DNA of 64,000 nucleotides. Origin: Lethocerus indicus. Its lineage: Eukaryota > Arthropoda > Insecta > Hemiptera > Belostomatidae. Shown here one piece after another: positions 21,181 to 33,667 of this stretch. The stretch lies in contig JACDQD010000002.1 of assembly GCA_019843655.1 (NCBI GenBank), positions 3,792,585-3,856,584 of the forward strand. The letters run 5' to 3'. Both the position numbers and the translations under genes were made by a program. A model generated the notes under the pieces. The model was not told where the DNA came from. It did no database searches and saw only the letters and a program-made list of their open reading frames with translations. Within the stretch, counting starts at the first letter, position 1. Each line of letters opens with the position of its first letter.

Positions 21181-23300
21181 GGCCCCGGACGGGCGGGTAT
21201 AATGAAATTGATTATCTGTAACGCATAATCATCGGCCTATAATCAGGAAGATGGCCGTAACTAGATGTAAATTGGAGAAATAAGCGCGGCTACTTCAACT
21301 CTGGGGGCCGGCCATGATGATAGCGGCGCTGGATTATAGTGTGCGGGCCCGTCTCACGGGATGAGTGACGTTTGTTTCGCCCGAAAGAGTTTGTTTTTTA
21401 ATAATTGAAACTGCCCGAAATCCCGTCTCGGTAATGTATCCGACCCCCGAATTATGATCCCGACCGGCCGACACGTATTTCGGCAGTTCGTTTTCATTAT
21501 ACGCTGCCGCCCGAGGGCCACCACCAAACCTAATACAAACCCTCTGAAATATGCGCCCCTTATATTATACTTTTCCAAGTCTTAATTCTCAGCTTGTTTA
21601 TGTATGAACCATCTTTTCAGTGCGATCATTTTTTTAGACTTCTATAGTGTATCGAATTATCAAAATTAAATTTCATGCGTTCGGCCTACACAAAGTTAAT
21701 TTATGTTTTTATTTAATACACTCCGGTATTATTTTGAGGTAAAAAGGCGGGTTCGTTCAGTTTTTGCACCAGTAAACAGTATTTATATTCGTTATTGATA
21801 ATTGTTTTATAGCTGGATAATTTGTTATTCTCAAACATCAATTTTGAATAAACTAAAAATTGGTTATTGAGAGAAAATAGAATCACGTTTTATCCAATCA
21901 TTCGTGCGTTGCTCAAGAATTGTAAACTTGCCGCAACTTTGAAAAATCCTTCAGGTCCGAAAATTAATCTTATTGCCCGATTTCTTGAACAGATTTGAGG
22001 AATGTTCGTCCGAGCGGTGTGTATTTTTTACAACCGATTATTAGACTGAACGAAGTTACGCTATTATCTTTAGGAATTCGACTTGTAATAAATACATCAC
22101 GTACAGCCGGCTACAACTAGAAGGGTGTACATATATTTTGAAATACAGATGTAAACTGGGAGTGGAGTTATTTTTTTGGGCTCAGATTTTTTTGTCCAAC
22201 TCCATTGCACAAAAAATTCGTGATCCGCCCAGAGGCGCCGCCCCTCCACACCCTGTCCCGGGGCCCCAACAACCAGCCCCCTAATTTTAATTCCAAAACT
22301 GGGCAAGGGGCCATCTTATGGATTCTTATTATAAAAAAAATTCTCTAAATAGCGTATAATCATTATATATTTCATTACCAGTTAAATAAGATAATGAAAA
22401 TTAAGTTTCGAATCTTCCCACGTAACTCATATACATCGTTTGATACGTCTAGATTGTCTGCAAAGCTTTCCTTGGACATTTTTATGTAAAATGCCTGACA
22501 CTTTTGTGTATCTTTCTCATATTATAGCCCTGTGAGTGTATTTTAGTTACTTTAGTTAATAATTAATTTACTTTTTAAGTGGAATTTCGGTTACCATGTT
22601 CTCTACTAAAGAGAAAATCGCTTAGTGAGAATCGTATTAATCGTAGTGCTCCCCTCAACTGGCAAGGAATTGGTTCAGGATTAGAATGTTATAAAAATTG
22701 ACAAGATACAAAGTCGGCAAACATATTAGTAATTTTTACAAGTTCGATAATCTAAACAGTTGAACAACAGATAGAACTGAAGGAGTGATTATAAATAAAT
22801 TATTAAACAGGTGTCCTAACTTACTAATTTATAATCAATATTGAGTCGTGGACGACGTCGGTAGCGGATCTTGATAAACGACGGGGTTAAAACTCCTGGC
22901 TGAAATTTAATAGGAAATTAGGACATTATTTTAGTTTTATAAGGGCTCGGATATAATGGTGGGGGTGGGGTAAGGTACTGAAAATATCAATTTGACGGTG
23001 GGTGGGGGGGTGGGGGCGGATCCGGGGTAAATCCCGAGGGTAAAGGGGAGGGTTGTTGTTAGTTAGTTAAGGGCCGGGGCCCGGCTGCAATTAGGGCCCT
23101 TATCTGTCGGCCTGGCTGGCTTATGCCCGGGCACGTACAACCCCCAATTGCCTTCCTTCCTCCCAGACCCTCCCGCCCTTCTTCCCTTACAAATACCGGG
23201 GACCACTTGATTTACACACAGGGCTCGGATTACGAGAACGGCAGAAAACTGATTAAAAAAAAAATTATTTTTCATTTAGCAATATTCCGTCCTTAATTCT
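21181..23300. other. Mixed stretch with GC patches and a G-quadruplex motif
   Basis: GC-rich at about 21170-21500, 22220-22310 and 22950-23220; AT-rich elsewhere. The 74-, 69- and 70-codon minus frames lie in these GC patches and show no domain. A canonical four-tract G motif is listed separately. Confidence 0.55.
23000..23027 (+). other. G-quadruplex motif (plus strand)
   Basis: GGG, G7, G5 and G4 tracts separated by loops of 1, 1 and 7 bases fit the usual four-tract pattern. A further G-rich run (G6, T, G4) lies 30 bp upstream at about 22959-22970. Folding is inferred from the pattern. Confidence 0.75.
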
Positions 23301-24960
23301 TCAATTTTAAGCGGATATTCCGTTTAACGCTTTTTTTATATATCTAAATACATTGTTTAAACTGATCCACTTAGACATTAATTAACCGTGAGGAGAAATA
23401 AAACTATTACCACGTAATATATTTACTACTAATTGTGACTGCCTGTAGATTCTTGCGTTAACAATTAGTAAATAGTCATCCAGGTATATTTTAACAGGGT
23501 TATTCATGCTATTACCGTTTTAATACGAGTGTACCACGAAAGTTTTGACACGTTTAAAATAATCTGTACAGATCTTATCTATTTTAATTTTACTATGTAT
23601 CGTAAGTATAATTACCCAAGTACCGTATTGCTCTAATGGGTATATATAATACATATTACCCAATATGTCTGCAATTAATAATTCTGAATTGGTTTTTATG
23701 GAAAATGTAAGGCTATTTTGTGTAATATTTCCTAAAAATGGAGCAGGATACGTGGGTTCTGTTCTCTGGGTCTACCATGTTGGTTGTTGATAGGGGTGGA
23801 AGGATCGAATCACCGACATTTCTCCAAGTTGGCCGGGGCCAGACCGTGAATAAACTATTTCCGTCCTATCTGTGGGATCGTTTTCGACGTCGTAAACCAG
23901 GTTTTTCTCCACTTTATGCGGTTTACAATTATACAGGGTCGGTTATAAAAAATAAATTAAGTAAAAAGGGGAACAAAAATAAAACAGGAGAGGGCTGACG
24001 GGGCCCGAAAATATTCTCGACTAATGAGAATACATTTGAGAGCGGGGATAAATAAAAGAGTGGGAGTCGCACCGTAAAATGTTGAATTAACTGGAATGCC
24101 CGATTGCCTTATAAAAACCGGGTTTTTACTGTCCCCTCAGACCGGGCCCTATAAACAACGGACGTTGTACAAAATAATTTTCAGTCCTACTTAAGAAGGG
24201 AAACAAGAAAGCGTATACAGTTTACTAATTTCATATTTCAACTGAGAAACGTTCCAAAATATTTTATAGATTAGTCTTCAAAGTCCTTCCTAAAACCTTT
24301 TGTCATAACTATTTTTAAATAGATGCCGCCTTATTATCAGGTTATTATTCATTATTTAAGACTCGCAAAATATAAGACTTTTTTATATATTTCTTCCGCT
24401 CAATTTGCGTATTTGCCGTTTAACGCGTGGTCTTTGGATCTAAGATATTTATTTAGCCTTGAAATCGTTATCGACTATTATTATTACAAATTACAAGACA
24501 CGGAATCGAGAATCCTGTTCTTGATCATAGGAGTGCTAATATTTGTGAAGGTATAAGTAGCCAAAAAAAATTATAACCAAAAATTCAGTCGGTAGTACCT
24601 ACCGGGAGTAAAAATGACACAAGGAGATACAAAAATATGAATATTTTTGAAAATTTCAAATAAATTAGTCCGAGTTTCCAGGCTAAACTGGGCCAATAAA
24701 ATCAGATATTCATAGAATCAAAGGGATGGCGGTCGATATTTCATAGGACTGCCAAAAAATCGCATCGGTTTACTTTTCATTAGTGTTCAGTATCGTCCCG
24801 CACTGCGATAGTGGCGATATTATCGTAAATCAGACGGAATAAATACTTTTTTTTTAATTCTACGGGCCGCATAGAAATTGCCTATTAGAGCCGGCAGTAT
24901 ATTTATATTTTAAATACGACAGAAACTGGCGAGAAGGCTAGATATTTTATATTCCTTCTT
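23301..24960. other. AT-rich stretch
   Basis: No gene. A long imperfect stem-loop (23421-23473) and a perfect 6-bp hairpin CGGTAG-TAC-CTACCG (24590-24604) are the only structures. Frames at 23738-23998 (86 codons) and 24323-24556 (77 codons) have no domain and look like chance. Confidence 0.6.
23421..23473. repeat. Imperfect stem-loop, 13 bp with 3-base bulge
   Basis: ATTTACTACTAATTGT (23421-23436) pairs with ACAATTAGTAAAT (23461-23473) with one 3-base bulge and a 24-base loop. Size and loop recall a small hairpin RNA precursor, but pairing does not extend below the base of the stem, and no known microRNA is recognised. Confidence 0.6.
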
Positions 24961-25138
24961 CTTCTCCCGCTCCGCTTTAATGGAAGCCAGCCGCGATAAG
25001 CCCGCAGCTTGAGTAAATAGAACCAGATTGGAAACAATTATTGTCTGGGGTGGGAGGGGGGCGGTTTCCTCCCCCGGTTTGCGTTTCTTCTTTTAATTTC
25101 GTGTAATCGGGTGAAATTAAGCGGGGGAAATTGGTGGT

Positions 25139-25150
25139 GGGACATGTCCC
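25139..25150. repeat. 12-bp palindrome matching a p53-type half-site
   Basis: GGGACATGTCCC is a perfect palindrome and fits the RRRCATGYYY half-site of the p53 family. Only one half-site is present. Confidence 0.8.
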
Positions 25151-25237
25151 GAGGTGGATCCCTGTTGGTTTTATCCCCGGTAGTTTCACCTGGCCGGCGG
25201 ACGTTACAGCTGCTGGCGGCCGTACCTGTGACCGAAT

Positions 25238-25255
25238 TAAAAAGGGCCCTTTTTA
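25238..25255. repeat. 18-bp perfect palindrome TAAAAAGGGCCCTTTTTA
   Basis: A perfect palindrome with a GGGCCC core and A/T arms, about 90 bp from the palindrome at 25139. Confidence 0.95.
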
Positions 25256-25389
25256 CGGCGCCATGCTCCCACCACCAACCCACCCAACCACCCTTATTAA
25301 GTATTCATGGAAGTCCTGCGGGAGGTCCCACCGCCATTTTATTTTTTACTGCTTCATTTTTAAGAAAAACGATATCTCTCAAGAGGACT

Positions 25390-25406
25390 GGATGGGATGG
25401 GATGGG
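25390..25406. repeat. Pentanucleotide tandem (GGATG)3
   Basis: Three GGATG units followed by GG and then the palindrome GGCCGGCC. Confidence 0.85.
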
Positions 25407-26436
25407 CCGGCCGGGAAATTGACTCAATCAGCACATTTCTGATCTCTTATAAAGCGTGACAGGGGTTTCCTTCTATTGAGTTTTAAAAATAATTAAATCT
25501 GTAACTCGGTGCGAAAACTTATTACAAGAATTTTTCGGGTAAAAAGAAAACTTTTGAACATTGAGGATAACTGGATAATGCTTATTTGGAAACATAAGAT
25601 GTCAATACTTTCCAATGCTGTGTGTTGCGTATTTACGAATTCTCTAAACATTCAATATAACGCTTTGTATATGCTACACAATTTTATAGTTGTCATCTGT
25701 CGTTTTTATTCAATTAAATTTTTTCTCCTCCATCCGGCAGACCAAAATTGTCAACCAAGTCGACGTAATTGATATTCGTTTCACCGATTAGAGGATATCC
25801 ATAAAAAAAAACACTAAAAACAGCGAACGTCGACGGCCACCGGTCGGATTCCTGGCGGCCCTGGAAAAGGGCATGAAACTATTAATGCAATCGAAGAAAG
25901 AGATCTTTTTCGTGTCCCCTCTCTGTAGGGCATCTACGGTTTGTGAAAGCGGACCCGGCTCAGGCCGCTAAGGCAACAACAGGCCCGGTAACAAATTGGC
26001 GGCCTAGAATTCGAAGCCGAACGCCATAACTCGTTGTTTTCTTCTCCTACTTTCGTCTATGGAATAGGCCGGTGATTCGCGGCCGTTCTTTCGCCAGGTA
26101 ACAACCGTCGGATATTTCTTTTTATGGTTCCCAACGCTTTATATATTACTCCTAATGGTTCCGAACGCTGAAAAAACAGTAATACCGACTCTGTGGCGAA
26201 CTCTGAACAAGAAATGTTCAAAATTCATCTAACGCCATACGAGATCGTTTATAAATTTCGTAGCATTCTTGGGATTGAGAGGTAAAAAATAGAGAAGCGG
26301 CGATGGCGCAATCGTCGCTTCGATTTATAGAAACGCTGGCTCTACGGATTAAAGCATCAATCAATTGTTCATTGGCTACGCCTCCGCGTTTCTTTTTCCA
26401 TATTCACCGTGTCAGGGTTGGGCTAGACCGTGGCGT

Positions 26437-26457
26437 GCCGGCCTGTCGACAGCCGGC
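26437..26457. repeat. 21-bp near-perfect palindrome
   Basis: GCCGGCCTGTC is followed directly by GACAGCCGGC, the reverse complement apart from one extra C. The 12-mer GTCGACAGCCGG inside it occurs again at 45445-45456. Confidence 0.85.
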
Positions 26458-28209
26458 TGGGGCCTCCCGGCTCCCATCACATGTCCCATTATTTACCCAG
26501 TCTATAATACACTTTATTTCGGCCCTCGTTTGCATGTACGTCTCTGTCAGACCGAGGAGATTAACCTTACCGACAGGGGGGCGGGGGTGGCATATTTCCG
26601 ACCCCCGATCCAAGCCCGTATATAAACAACCTTAGCTCGGAAAGAGAATACAATTTCTATATTCTTTATGGTTAGACGTCGCGATATTTCTTCCGAACTA
26701 TACGATATTTAATTATTTTATCCGTCCGAACGTATAATCCCGTGGAAACATATACTCCCACTATTGGCACGATCGTTGTCAATATATTCTTCGATAAAAT
26801 ATAATTAATTATTGCCCCTTATTAGTAACATTCCTTCCATCTAGAATTGTTGCGGGTTTTTAAAACAATATTTAGAAAATTATTATTGGTTACATAAAAT
26901 CTTTGTTTATTTCTAGTTTGTTCGTTTCGATAATATCTTTATGTTTAAGACCGTAATGAAGGTGGTACCAGATCGACCACAGATCGAATAAGGCAGAAAT
27001 GGTACTATTAGCGATGACATTTATCTGCTGAATAATTATTGTATTTCCTTTCAAACAGAATATTTCTAGAGTACTCGGTAGATTAGACTTTCTCCGTATG
27101 AGTAATTTAATTAGAGTGGGAATTCGCCCTCGGTTTTCTCACTAAATTATTGAGGCACCTACGCACTGTCTCTTGTCTGCTCTGTCACTGCACTCGCAGT
27201 ATTCGTGTCTCGAGAAAAGGGAAAGACTAATTATTAATGGTACATCGGATCCTCGTACTACTCGGCGGGCCGTCCTCCCCTCCGTCGTTTTTTTCGAACT
27301 GCGGATATTGCGGTGGGCACGCAGATGCGTTCGTGCCCAGGAAATTATAATTTCTATCGGCGAGCTCGATCGGTGGGGGCGGAACCTCCCACTGCTCATT
27401 CGTGTCTGGCCCTAACGACTCTGAGTAGTCCCGACTCGGCGGTAGCGGTGATAAAAACTCTGCGGAGATTTTATTTTACCCGTTCCCAATCTAATTACCC
27501 ATTAACTCGGTGCATCGTTAATGATTGGACCAGGGGTCCTATTCCGACGAGCGGTTAATACCCCAGCAGGTTAAAAGGGTCGGTTCGATCTATTGCCTCT
27601 CAATTAAAAGCAATCAAATGCGGCTGATTGCGCTTCCCCTATCCAACTATTGGGTTCTCACTCACTTCTGAATTGTCGAATATATTTGTAATGCAAACTC
27701 TTATTGTGCAGAACATGATGTGTATGTTGATGAAATTTTTAGTACAATGGCACAGAGTACGGGTTCCCTACTCAATGAGAAAGTTTGAGACAGTAGTTTT
27801 TGAAGTGAAAAAGTCCACCCTTCTCCCTTCTGTAATTTATTTTCCAGTGAATTCCAATAGCTTATAATATTATCGTAACAATTTTATCCAAGCTGACATC
27901 CGACTACTTGAATCTAGGACTTAATATTAAAAAACAAAGAAACATATAAATGGTGGTCTGCCAACTTGGAGTAACAGAAAACGAACGATAGTCTAAAGAA
28001 AGTTACTACCTTTATGCATTTATAAGTTTTTTCTTAAATTATTGTAGTTCAAGTATTGTAGGAAAATAAAGAGAAAATCGCAACCAGGTATACAGATTAA
28101 AAATGTAATTTGTTAGCCTTTTTACGATAGCACTAAATTGATGATAGCCAAATGGATATTTTTTTGTTTACTTACTATTAAGCCCAAGGTGTACGCTTAC
28201 GTTACTTAC

Positions 28210-28275
28210 CACATTCCTCTCTCTTTCATTACTCAGCCACCTGCATTCCTTATCAGTAGATGATAACGCATCCAT
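28210..28275 (-). other. Weak first-coding-exon candidate (22 codons)
   Basis: On the minus strand an ATG at 28275 (+4 is G, -3 is C) opens a frame starting MDALSSTDKECRWLSN and rich in charged residues. After exactly 22 codons it meets a strong donor, GTG followed by GTAAGTAAC. Without splicing the frame runs only 14 codons further. Upstream ATGs with a short frame lie between the TATA-like element and this ATG, which weakens the case. No protein family is recognised. Donors of this strength occur by chance in a window of this size. Confidence 0.2.
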
Positions 28276-28390
28276 TTGCTCGCGACTTTTAATGAATGCG
28301 GGTCATAAACTATGCTCCGTGAAGAACATGATGACATGATTATTTTGCATTTTAAGCCCTCGCGTCGTTACAAAGGCCGCGCATTGGAGC

Positions 28391-28400
28391 TATATAAAAG
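28391..28400. promoter_or_regulatory. TATA-box-like element within a small inverted repeat
   Basis: TATATAAAAG is a good plus-strand TATA box, flanked by GAGCT and AGCTC so that the set is roughly symmetrical; the minus strand reads TTTTATATA. It could serve the minus-strand candidate at 28210-28275 or be chance. Confidence 0.25.
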
Positions 28401-29200
28401 CTCTACGTTCAGAGACGTGACTACACGATTTAATTAAGCGCACTTAATAATCGCCGTTGGTCAACGTGCTGATAAGCGTAATTTGCCTCGAGATAAAGAA
28501 TTATTTTTATTGTACACATTTTATTCAGTGTGTTTCCCTTAAGTGCTACGTACAGTCCGACAGCATTCCTTGCCCTTATCATTAAAATATTTTTTCTGAA
28601 ATGCGTGTAAATAAAATTATTGTTTGTAATGTAACCTTAAGCTCATAAGTGATAATCTCATGCAAGGTATTTGAATAATGAAAATGACATGGAATTAAAC
28701 TGAGTAATAGGTGTTTGGAAATTTATCAACATTATTTTTAAAGTAATTAAACGTAAATATAGTATCCTATGATAAAACTATAAATAATCCTATATTAAGT
28801 AACGTAAATTAATGTTTCCAATTTAAATTTATCTTATTTGTCGGGAAGACAATGTTGCTTCCAAATTGTTCTCCCTGTTGTCTCTTTATGGTAAAAACAC
28901 AATAAAAAATCACTTAAAATGTTCTCTTACCGAAAATAAGAAGGCCCGGCACATAATTCAGATAGTGGGGCCTTTTAGTGGAACCGAAAATCTCTTTATG
29001 TTCTAGACAGAAACGCGTTCCGAAGGGAATGGGTTTACAGGAAAGGCGTGACATAAAAGTGTAATAGTAGGAAATATTAATGTCGGCTTTAATTCACAGC
29101 GCCTCGTTTAAGACGCGGCCCAAGCGTAAAAGTGCCGTTTGATGGGCACCTTATTGAGTCAAAAAGAAATGAATTTTTATGAATCCTAAAAGCGTGTGTT

Positions 29201-29600
29201 ATCCTTCGTAGCGGGTGTATTGTCGACGCGTGAGATTTTCACGGCGACGAATTCTAGGAAATGAGATTAATTCGGACCCCGGGTGTTCGAACAATATCGG
29301 CCCGGAGTAGTGCGCCGGCCAATAAACCTCCTGGGGGCCACCGTCTTGAAAATAAAACTTTTAAGTGTTTACCCTCAGGATCGGCTATTGTTGCTATTGT
29401 GAAGGGGGAGGCCGTGGTTTACTGCCTGAGTTGTTTGGTCTCTCGGACACTTAAAGTTTTACTGTCCCCAGGGGCGTAAACCGTCAATTTGCCTCACTCC
29501 CGCCCTTGGCACGTTTAACGGTATTGTTTTGTGGCCGGGACCCCCAACTTGGGGTCCGACTAAGGCCCGTCTACCCTACTTCTCATTCCACCAATAAGCA
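29201..29600. other. GC-rich patch with a strong palindromic hairpin
   Basis: CpG-bearing and GC-rich. The 72-codon frame at 29261-29479 is not recognised. A perfect 7-bp inverted repeat, GGACCCC (29538-29544) with GGGGTCC (29551-29557), has a 6-base centre CAACTT that can itself pair in part. Confidence 0.6.
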
Positions 29601-31500
29601 GGGAACAACTCATTCCGAAATTAGTTTGGACTTATAGGAACACATAAATATATCAAAATGAGGATATCAAACATATCTATATTAAAAACAGAAAATTTCG
29701 TATCTGACAGGCAATAAATAGTCCTCTGTTAACGTCCTGGACATTTGATTTGATTTCAAAGCTCAGCCTGTATCAGAAAAATGTCCCCAATATTGGTACT
29801 ACAGAAAAGAACACTTGATTCGACATTTCTTCTCCCAATTAGCATTCCTTCAGTAATATAGTATGGAAATTAAAATTTACCAAGTCATCCCACAGATGCC
29901 TTAAACTGAGGCTTATTTTTCTATCATTGAGATCGGCTTACGGCACTTTTACTTGCCAGAAATGAAAATTTCTAGTTATGAATTGTAATTAAACATTTCT
30001 CTACATTCTAAATTTATTACAGTCATCTATGCTTATGTTTTCGATAGACTATATAATTGCAATATCAGCTAAGCAATTTCGTCAATACAAATTCGATTAG
30101 CACTATATTTTAGTCTTTCATATCTATAACTGTGAATGAATCGTGTAAATGTATTTGAATTTATTCGCCTTCTTAATATTGTAAGAAATATTCCACTTTC
30201 CGCAACTTTTTCCTTTAGGCTCTAGATCTAAGGCAGGAAAGAAAGTCTCGATAAAATAAAATTATAACCATCGTTATTTATTATTGAATTATCGAAGTAT
30301 TTTTCTAACACCCAGCCTCGTTTATAAATATAGAGGTCGGTGTTGATTTATAGCAGCCGGTAAAGTATCGCACGCGAGAGTCTGTCGAATTCAAATATAT
30401 GGCCAAATCTTAAATCAAACGTTACGAAATTTGTGTTTATTCAACGTTTTAAAGCTCGGGCATTATTTCGGCAGAATACATTAAAGGGCTACTACTTGTA
30501 TTATTCAAAACAGGTTAGTGCCGCGCTCTGCAGGCCGGTATTTTTCTCTATCCCGGCCATAATGCATAATGCATACACAAGTCCTTCTCTCCCCACAACA
30601 CAGCTTGTGTGTTCCACAGCTACTATTTCGAAGCAACGATTTCCATTATAATAACATATTCCACTCACCAGAACATTCGGATCTCTTTTTCACCTCTAAT
30701 ACGCCCCGCGTTTAAACTCAATTCCTCCTCTCGGGAGCCACCTTTAATTACAAGACTAAAAAATAGGTTACCCCAGAATCTGGATTCGGTATTTCTACAC
30801 AATTTTTCTGATGTTTTTGAGAATATTATGAGGCGTTTTACAGTATGAAATTTTATAGCTACGACCGTCCACTATTCCTCGGCTATGTTTAAAACCGAAT
30901 GGACGGAACCTCGTAGTTATCTAGGGCGACTGGGTCGTAGTAGAGCAGTTCTGCAATAGTTGAAGGCAGGTGTGGTGTGAATACCGTCCCAGCGTCCCGT
31001 TCCCATCGTTTCTCGCCGTTGACTGGAACTGTTCCAGGAGGTAGATTGCACTTAGGACCCCATTAGAAGTTCCTATCTTTCTTTCGAGCAATTGCGAGTT
31101 TTTAACCCGGACCTTCATGGTGGATCAGTGAAGAAGAAAGCCGATGACCGATCGAATCCAATATAACTTACCACCTGTACACTTTTAACTTTTAACACAG
31201 AAACCTAATAGGGTGTACTATCTCTATTACTTAAATTAAACATCGCGCAAATATGAAAATAATAATGGTGACAATACCTTCTAAAGGGAACAAAACTGGT
31301 GTTGGTATAAGATAAAAATAAATTCCATTTGCCATCTATAAAGGCCAAGCAAGTACTGACTTTTCCAGATGAAACTAAACTCGTACTTTCGTTTAGTTGA
31401 GTTAAACTGATTTGTTTTAAAATAAACATTGCCTCGGGTATCTGTTGTCACACGTGTGCACATAACATTATGAAAAGAAATGAAGTCATTTAACGTCGTC
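29601..31500. other. AT-rich stretch
   Basis: No gene. A minus-strand donor-like GTG-GTAAGTTAT lies at 31170-31162, and another, CTG-GTGAGTGG, at 30670-30661; neither has a convincing exon. Nothing else is seen. Confidence 0.55.
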
Positions 31501-32722
31501 ATTAAGTCTTGGATATGCGCCTAATGTCTTTCTACCGTAATGCATCGGAGCCATTCCAATGTTGATGGGTGCTGGGAATAATTTGTGTCGGTCAGAGCCG
31601 ACGACAGGTTATTGAGGTAAGCGATCATCGCGAGGACGGCGTTCTCGGCCTCTTCCCACGGCTCAAGACGATGTCTTGATGTCCGAGACTCCATCCCATT
31701 AATAATACATGAACGCGGTTGCCATAGGTACACGCTAATGGCGGATAGCCCATAAAACCGGCGCTCCGGGCCACGGAGGCCCTGCTAGGAAGATACCAAT
31801 TATTCGATGGCCCCGGCCCCGGGGGCATGGCCCTCAGATAACGAGGGAGGGAACCTCTGCGCTCCGTTCCTATGGCATCCGCAGTAGAGTGTCGAGAATA
31901 TGAACATATCAAGGGAGGTTCTCAATACATATATTTGTCTCGGCATGTTGACTGACAAGACTGTCGTTCTTGTCGAAACCATGGTAACGGAAATATTTTT
32001 TCGTGTTAAAAGAATTTCCTGTTATAGGATGAATGCAAAAATATTCAAAAAAATATATTGTGGATGGGAAATGGGAAATTTATTTCATTGTTCATTTCAT
32101 CATCACATCTATTGCCGGCGTACAAAATATGTGTATGCAGATGGGAATGCATTGAACTTGCTACTAGCAATTTGAGTTGAGTGATACATTCATCCAAGTG
32201 ATATTGGCTTCCGTCGGTTCAGTGTGAAATAAGAGAGGCCGGCTTAAGGGCCAGTTTGATCAAGGGCGTAAGGGCTTAACGCATCAATAAAGAATTAAGT
32301 GAGAGGCCGTTGGGTAGGTGACAAAAGCGACAACAATGGAGCGGAGCGGCGAGATAAGTGGAGGACGCCTCGCCCCTGGGAAACGATTATTGCTGTAGGT
32401 GGTGCCCCGCCGGTGGAACGCTATTACCGTCATTTTCTTCTTATTTATATAAATTTTTGTTTCTTCATCCACCCCAGTGGCGAGCCCACCGAGACCCACA
32501 AAAACCTCCGTTCCGGAGGCGTTAATGTTCGGGTCTGTCGGAAGAAATATGGTCATGCCCCATTGTTTTCGCTCCACTGCAGACAGTCGTCAACTGTTAA
32601 ATATTTTGTGTAATAATATTTGCGCGGTGTATATTCCTACCCATTCCATTATATGATGGCCAATAGAATCGTGGGAATATATCCTTTTAGACATAACGAA
32701 TAACGCTTAAATATTAGTTTAA

Positions 32723-32757
32723 AATGTTATCGTCGTTAGACGTTAGACGACGACATT
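32723..32757. repeat. Interrupted palindrome around a GTTAGAC tandem
   Basis: AATGT plus CGTCGT on the left pairs with ACGACG plus ACATT on the right, with a 3-base bulge. The centre carries GTTAGAC twice in tandem. Confidence 0.75.
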
Positions 32758-33652
32758 ACTAACGAATATTTTTAATCGATTAATTATATGTTAATTGAAT
32801 ACGCTGCAGGAGAGAAGTCTGCTGCGAGCTTTAATGTTCACAGTTAAAGGGATAAAAATAGTTACTCGTTATTACTCTGTCGAGGCCAACGATATCATCG
32901 AATCCATTGTCCTTTCAGAGGGGACCCCGCCTCCCTCGTTTCGATACGCCTCCGCCGTTTGGAAGGATACGCCCGGGTCCCACGACTCATTAGCATGGAA
33001 TTAACATCGAACCATCAATTGTACCGCCGGTACGCGATCAAACATCCGAGTGGATATAGGAAAGACGAATTTATTTCTTTTGTGGATTAGTTCGGCTCGT
33101 TTGAAAAAACATGAATTGAACGAAGGCTTCAAACAATCGAACATTATTTCCGAATTTACATATAAAATTGATTCCCCTAATGAAAACACGTTGTTTCGAG
33201 TGTAGGACTATACATATATGTTTGTATCCGGCTACAGGAGTGATCTAGGATAACATAAATAAGCGAATTATATTTTTCCCGACGTATTTGGGTTTTTCGA
33301 GTCGGCGTTTAAACTCTCGAGATAATCGACGGTCACCAATTATGAAACCTATCATTATTAATTTAGGCCGTAATTTATTATATTTTGACGATTTAAATTA
33401 TAAAAATGTGAAGGGATAATTTTCAGAACGTCGGTAATTATTTTCAGAAAAAGTTCCCCCAGAGTTATAATTCTTCGTCGGGCGTCGGGAACTTTGAAAA
33501 AAATAATATAATGTCGGTTCGTTAACCGAGCGAAAGCGTAATAACTCGCCGTATAAGGGCTATAACGCGCGATTTACATTATCCCACGATAAATTACTAC
33601 ATTAAACGGGTTTCGCCGTTCGACCTCAACTGATTATGATAAACACCTTGAC

Positions 33653-33667
33653 TCGGGGACTCCCCGA
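33653..33667. repeat. Small perfect hairpin
   Basis: TCGGGG and CCCCGA flank a 3-base loop (ACT). Confidence 0.85.

Larger units (their letters stand above)
24961..27560. other. GC-rich region with palindromes, no gene recognised
   Basis: GC-rich and CpG-bearing at about 24965-25430, 25820-26110, 26290-26630 and 27130-27470. Overlapping frames of 80-110 codons occur on both strands in each block, as expected where stop codons are rare, and none shows a domain. Palindromes at 25139-25150, 25238-25255 and 26437-26457 and a GGATG tandem (25390-25406) are the notable structures. Confidence 0.5.
27561..29200. other. AT-rich stretch with a minus-strand exon candidate
   Basis: AT-rich. It holds the minus-strand candidate at 28210-28275 and, 115 bp upstream of it on that strand, a TATA-like element at 28391-28400. 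Otherwise nothing is seen. Confidence 0.55.

Noticed and set aside
31521..31912. Overlapping minus-strand frames with a helical-looking segment
   Set aside because: Two frames read the same DNA, both in a GC-rich patch where stops are rare, and neither shows a recognised domain.
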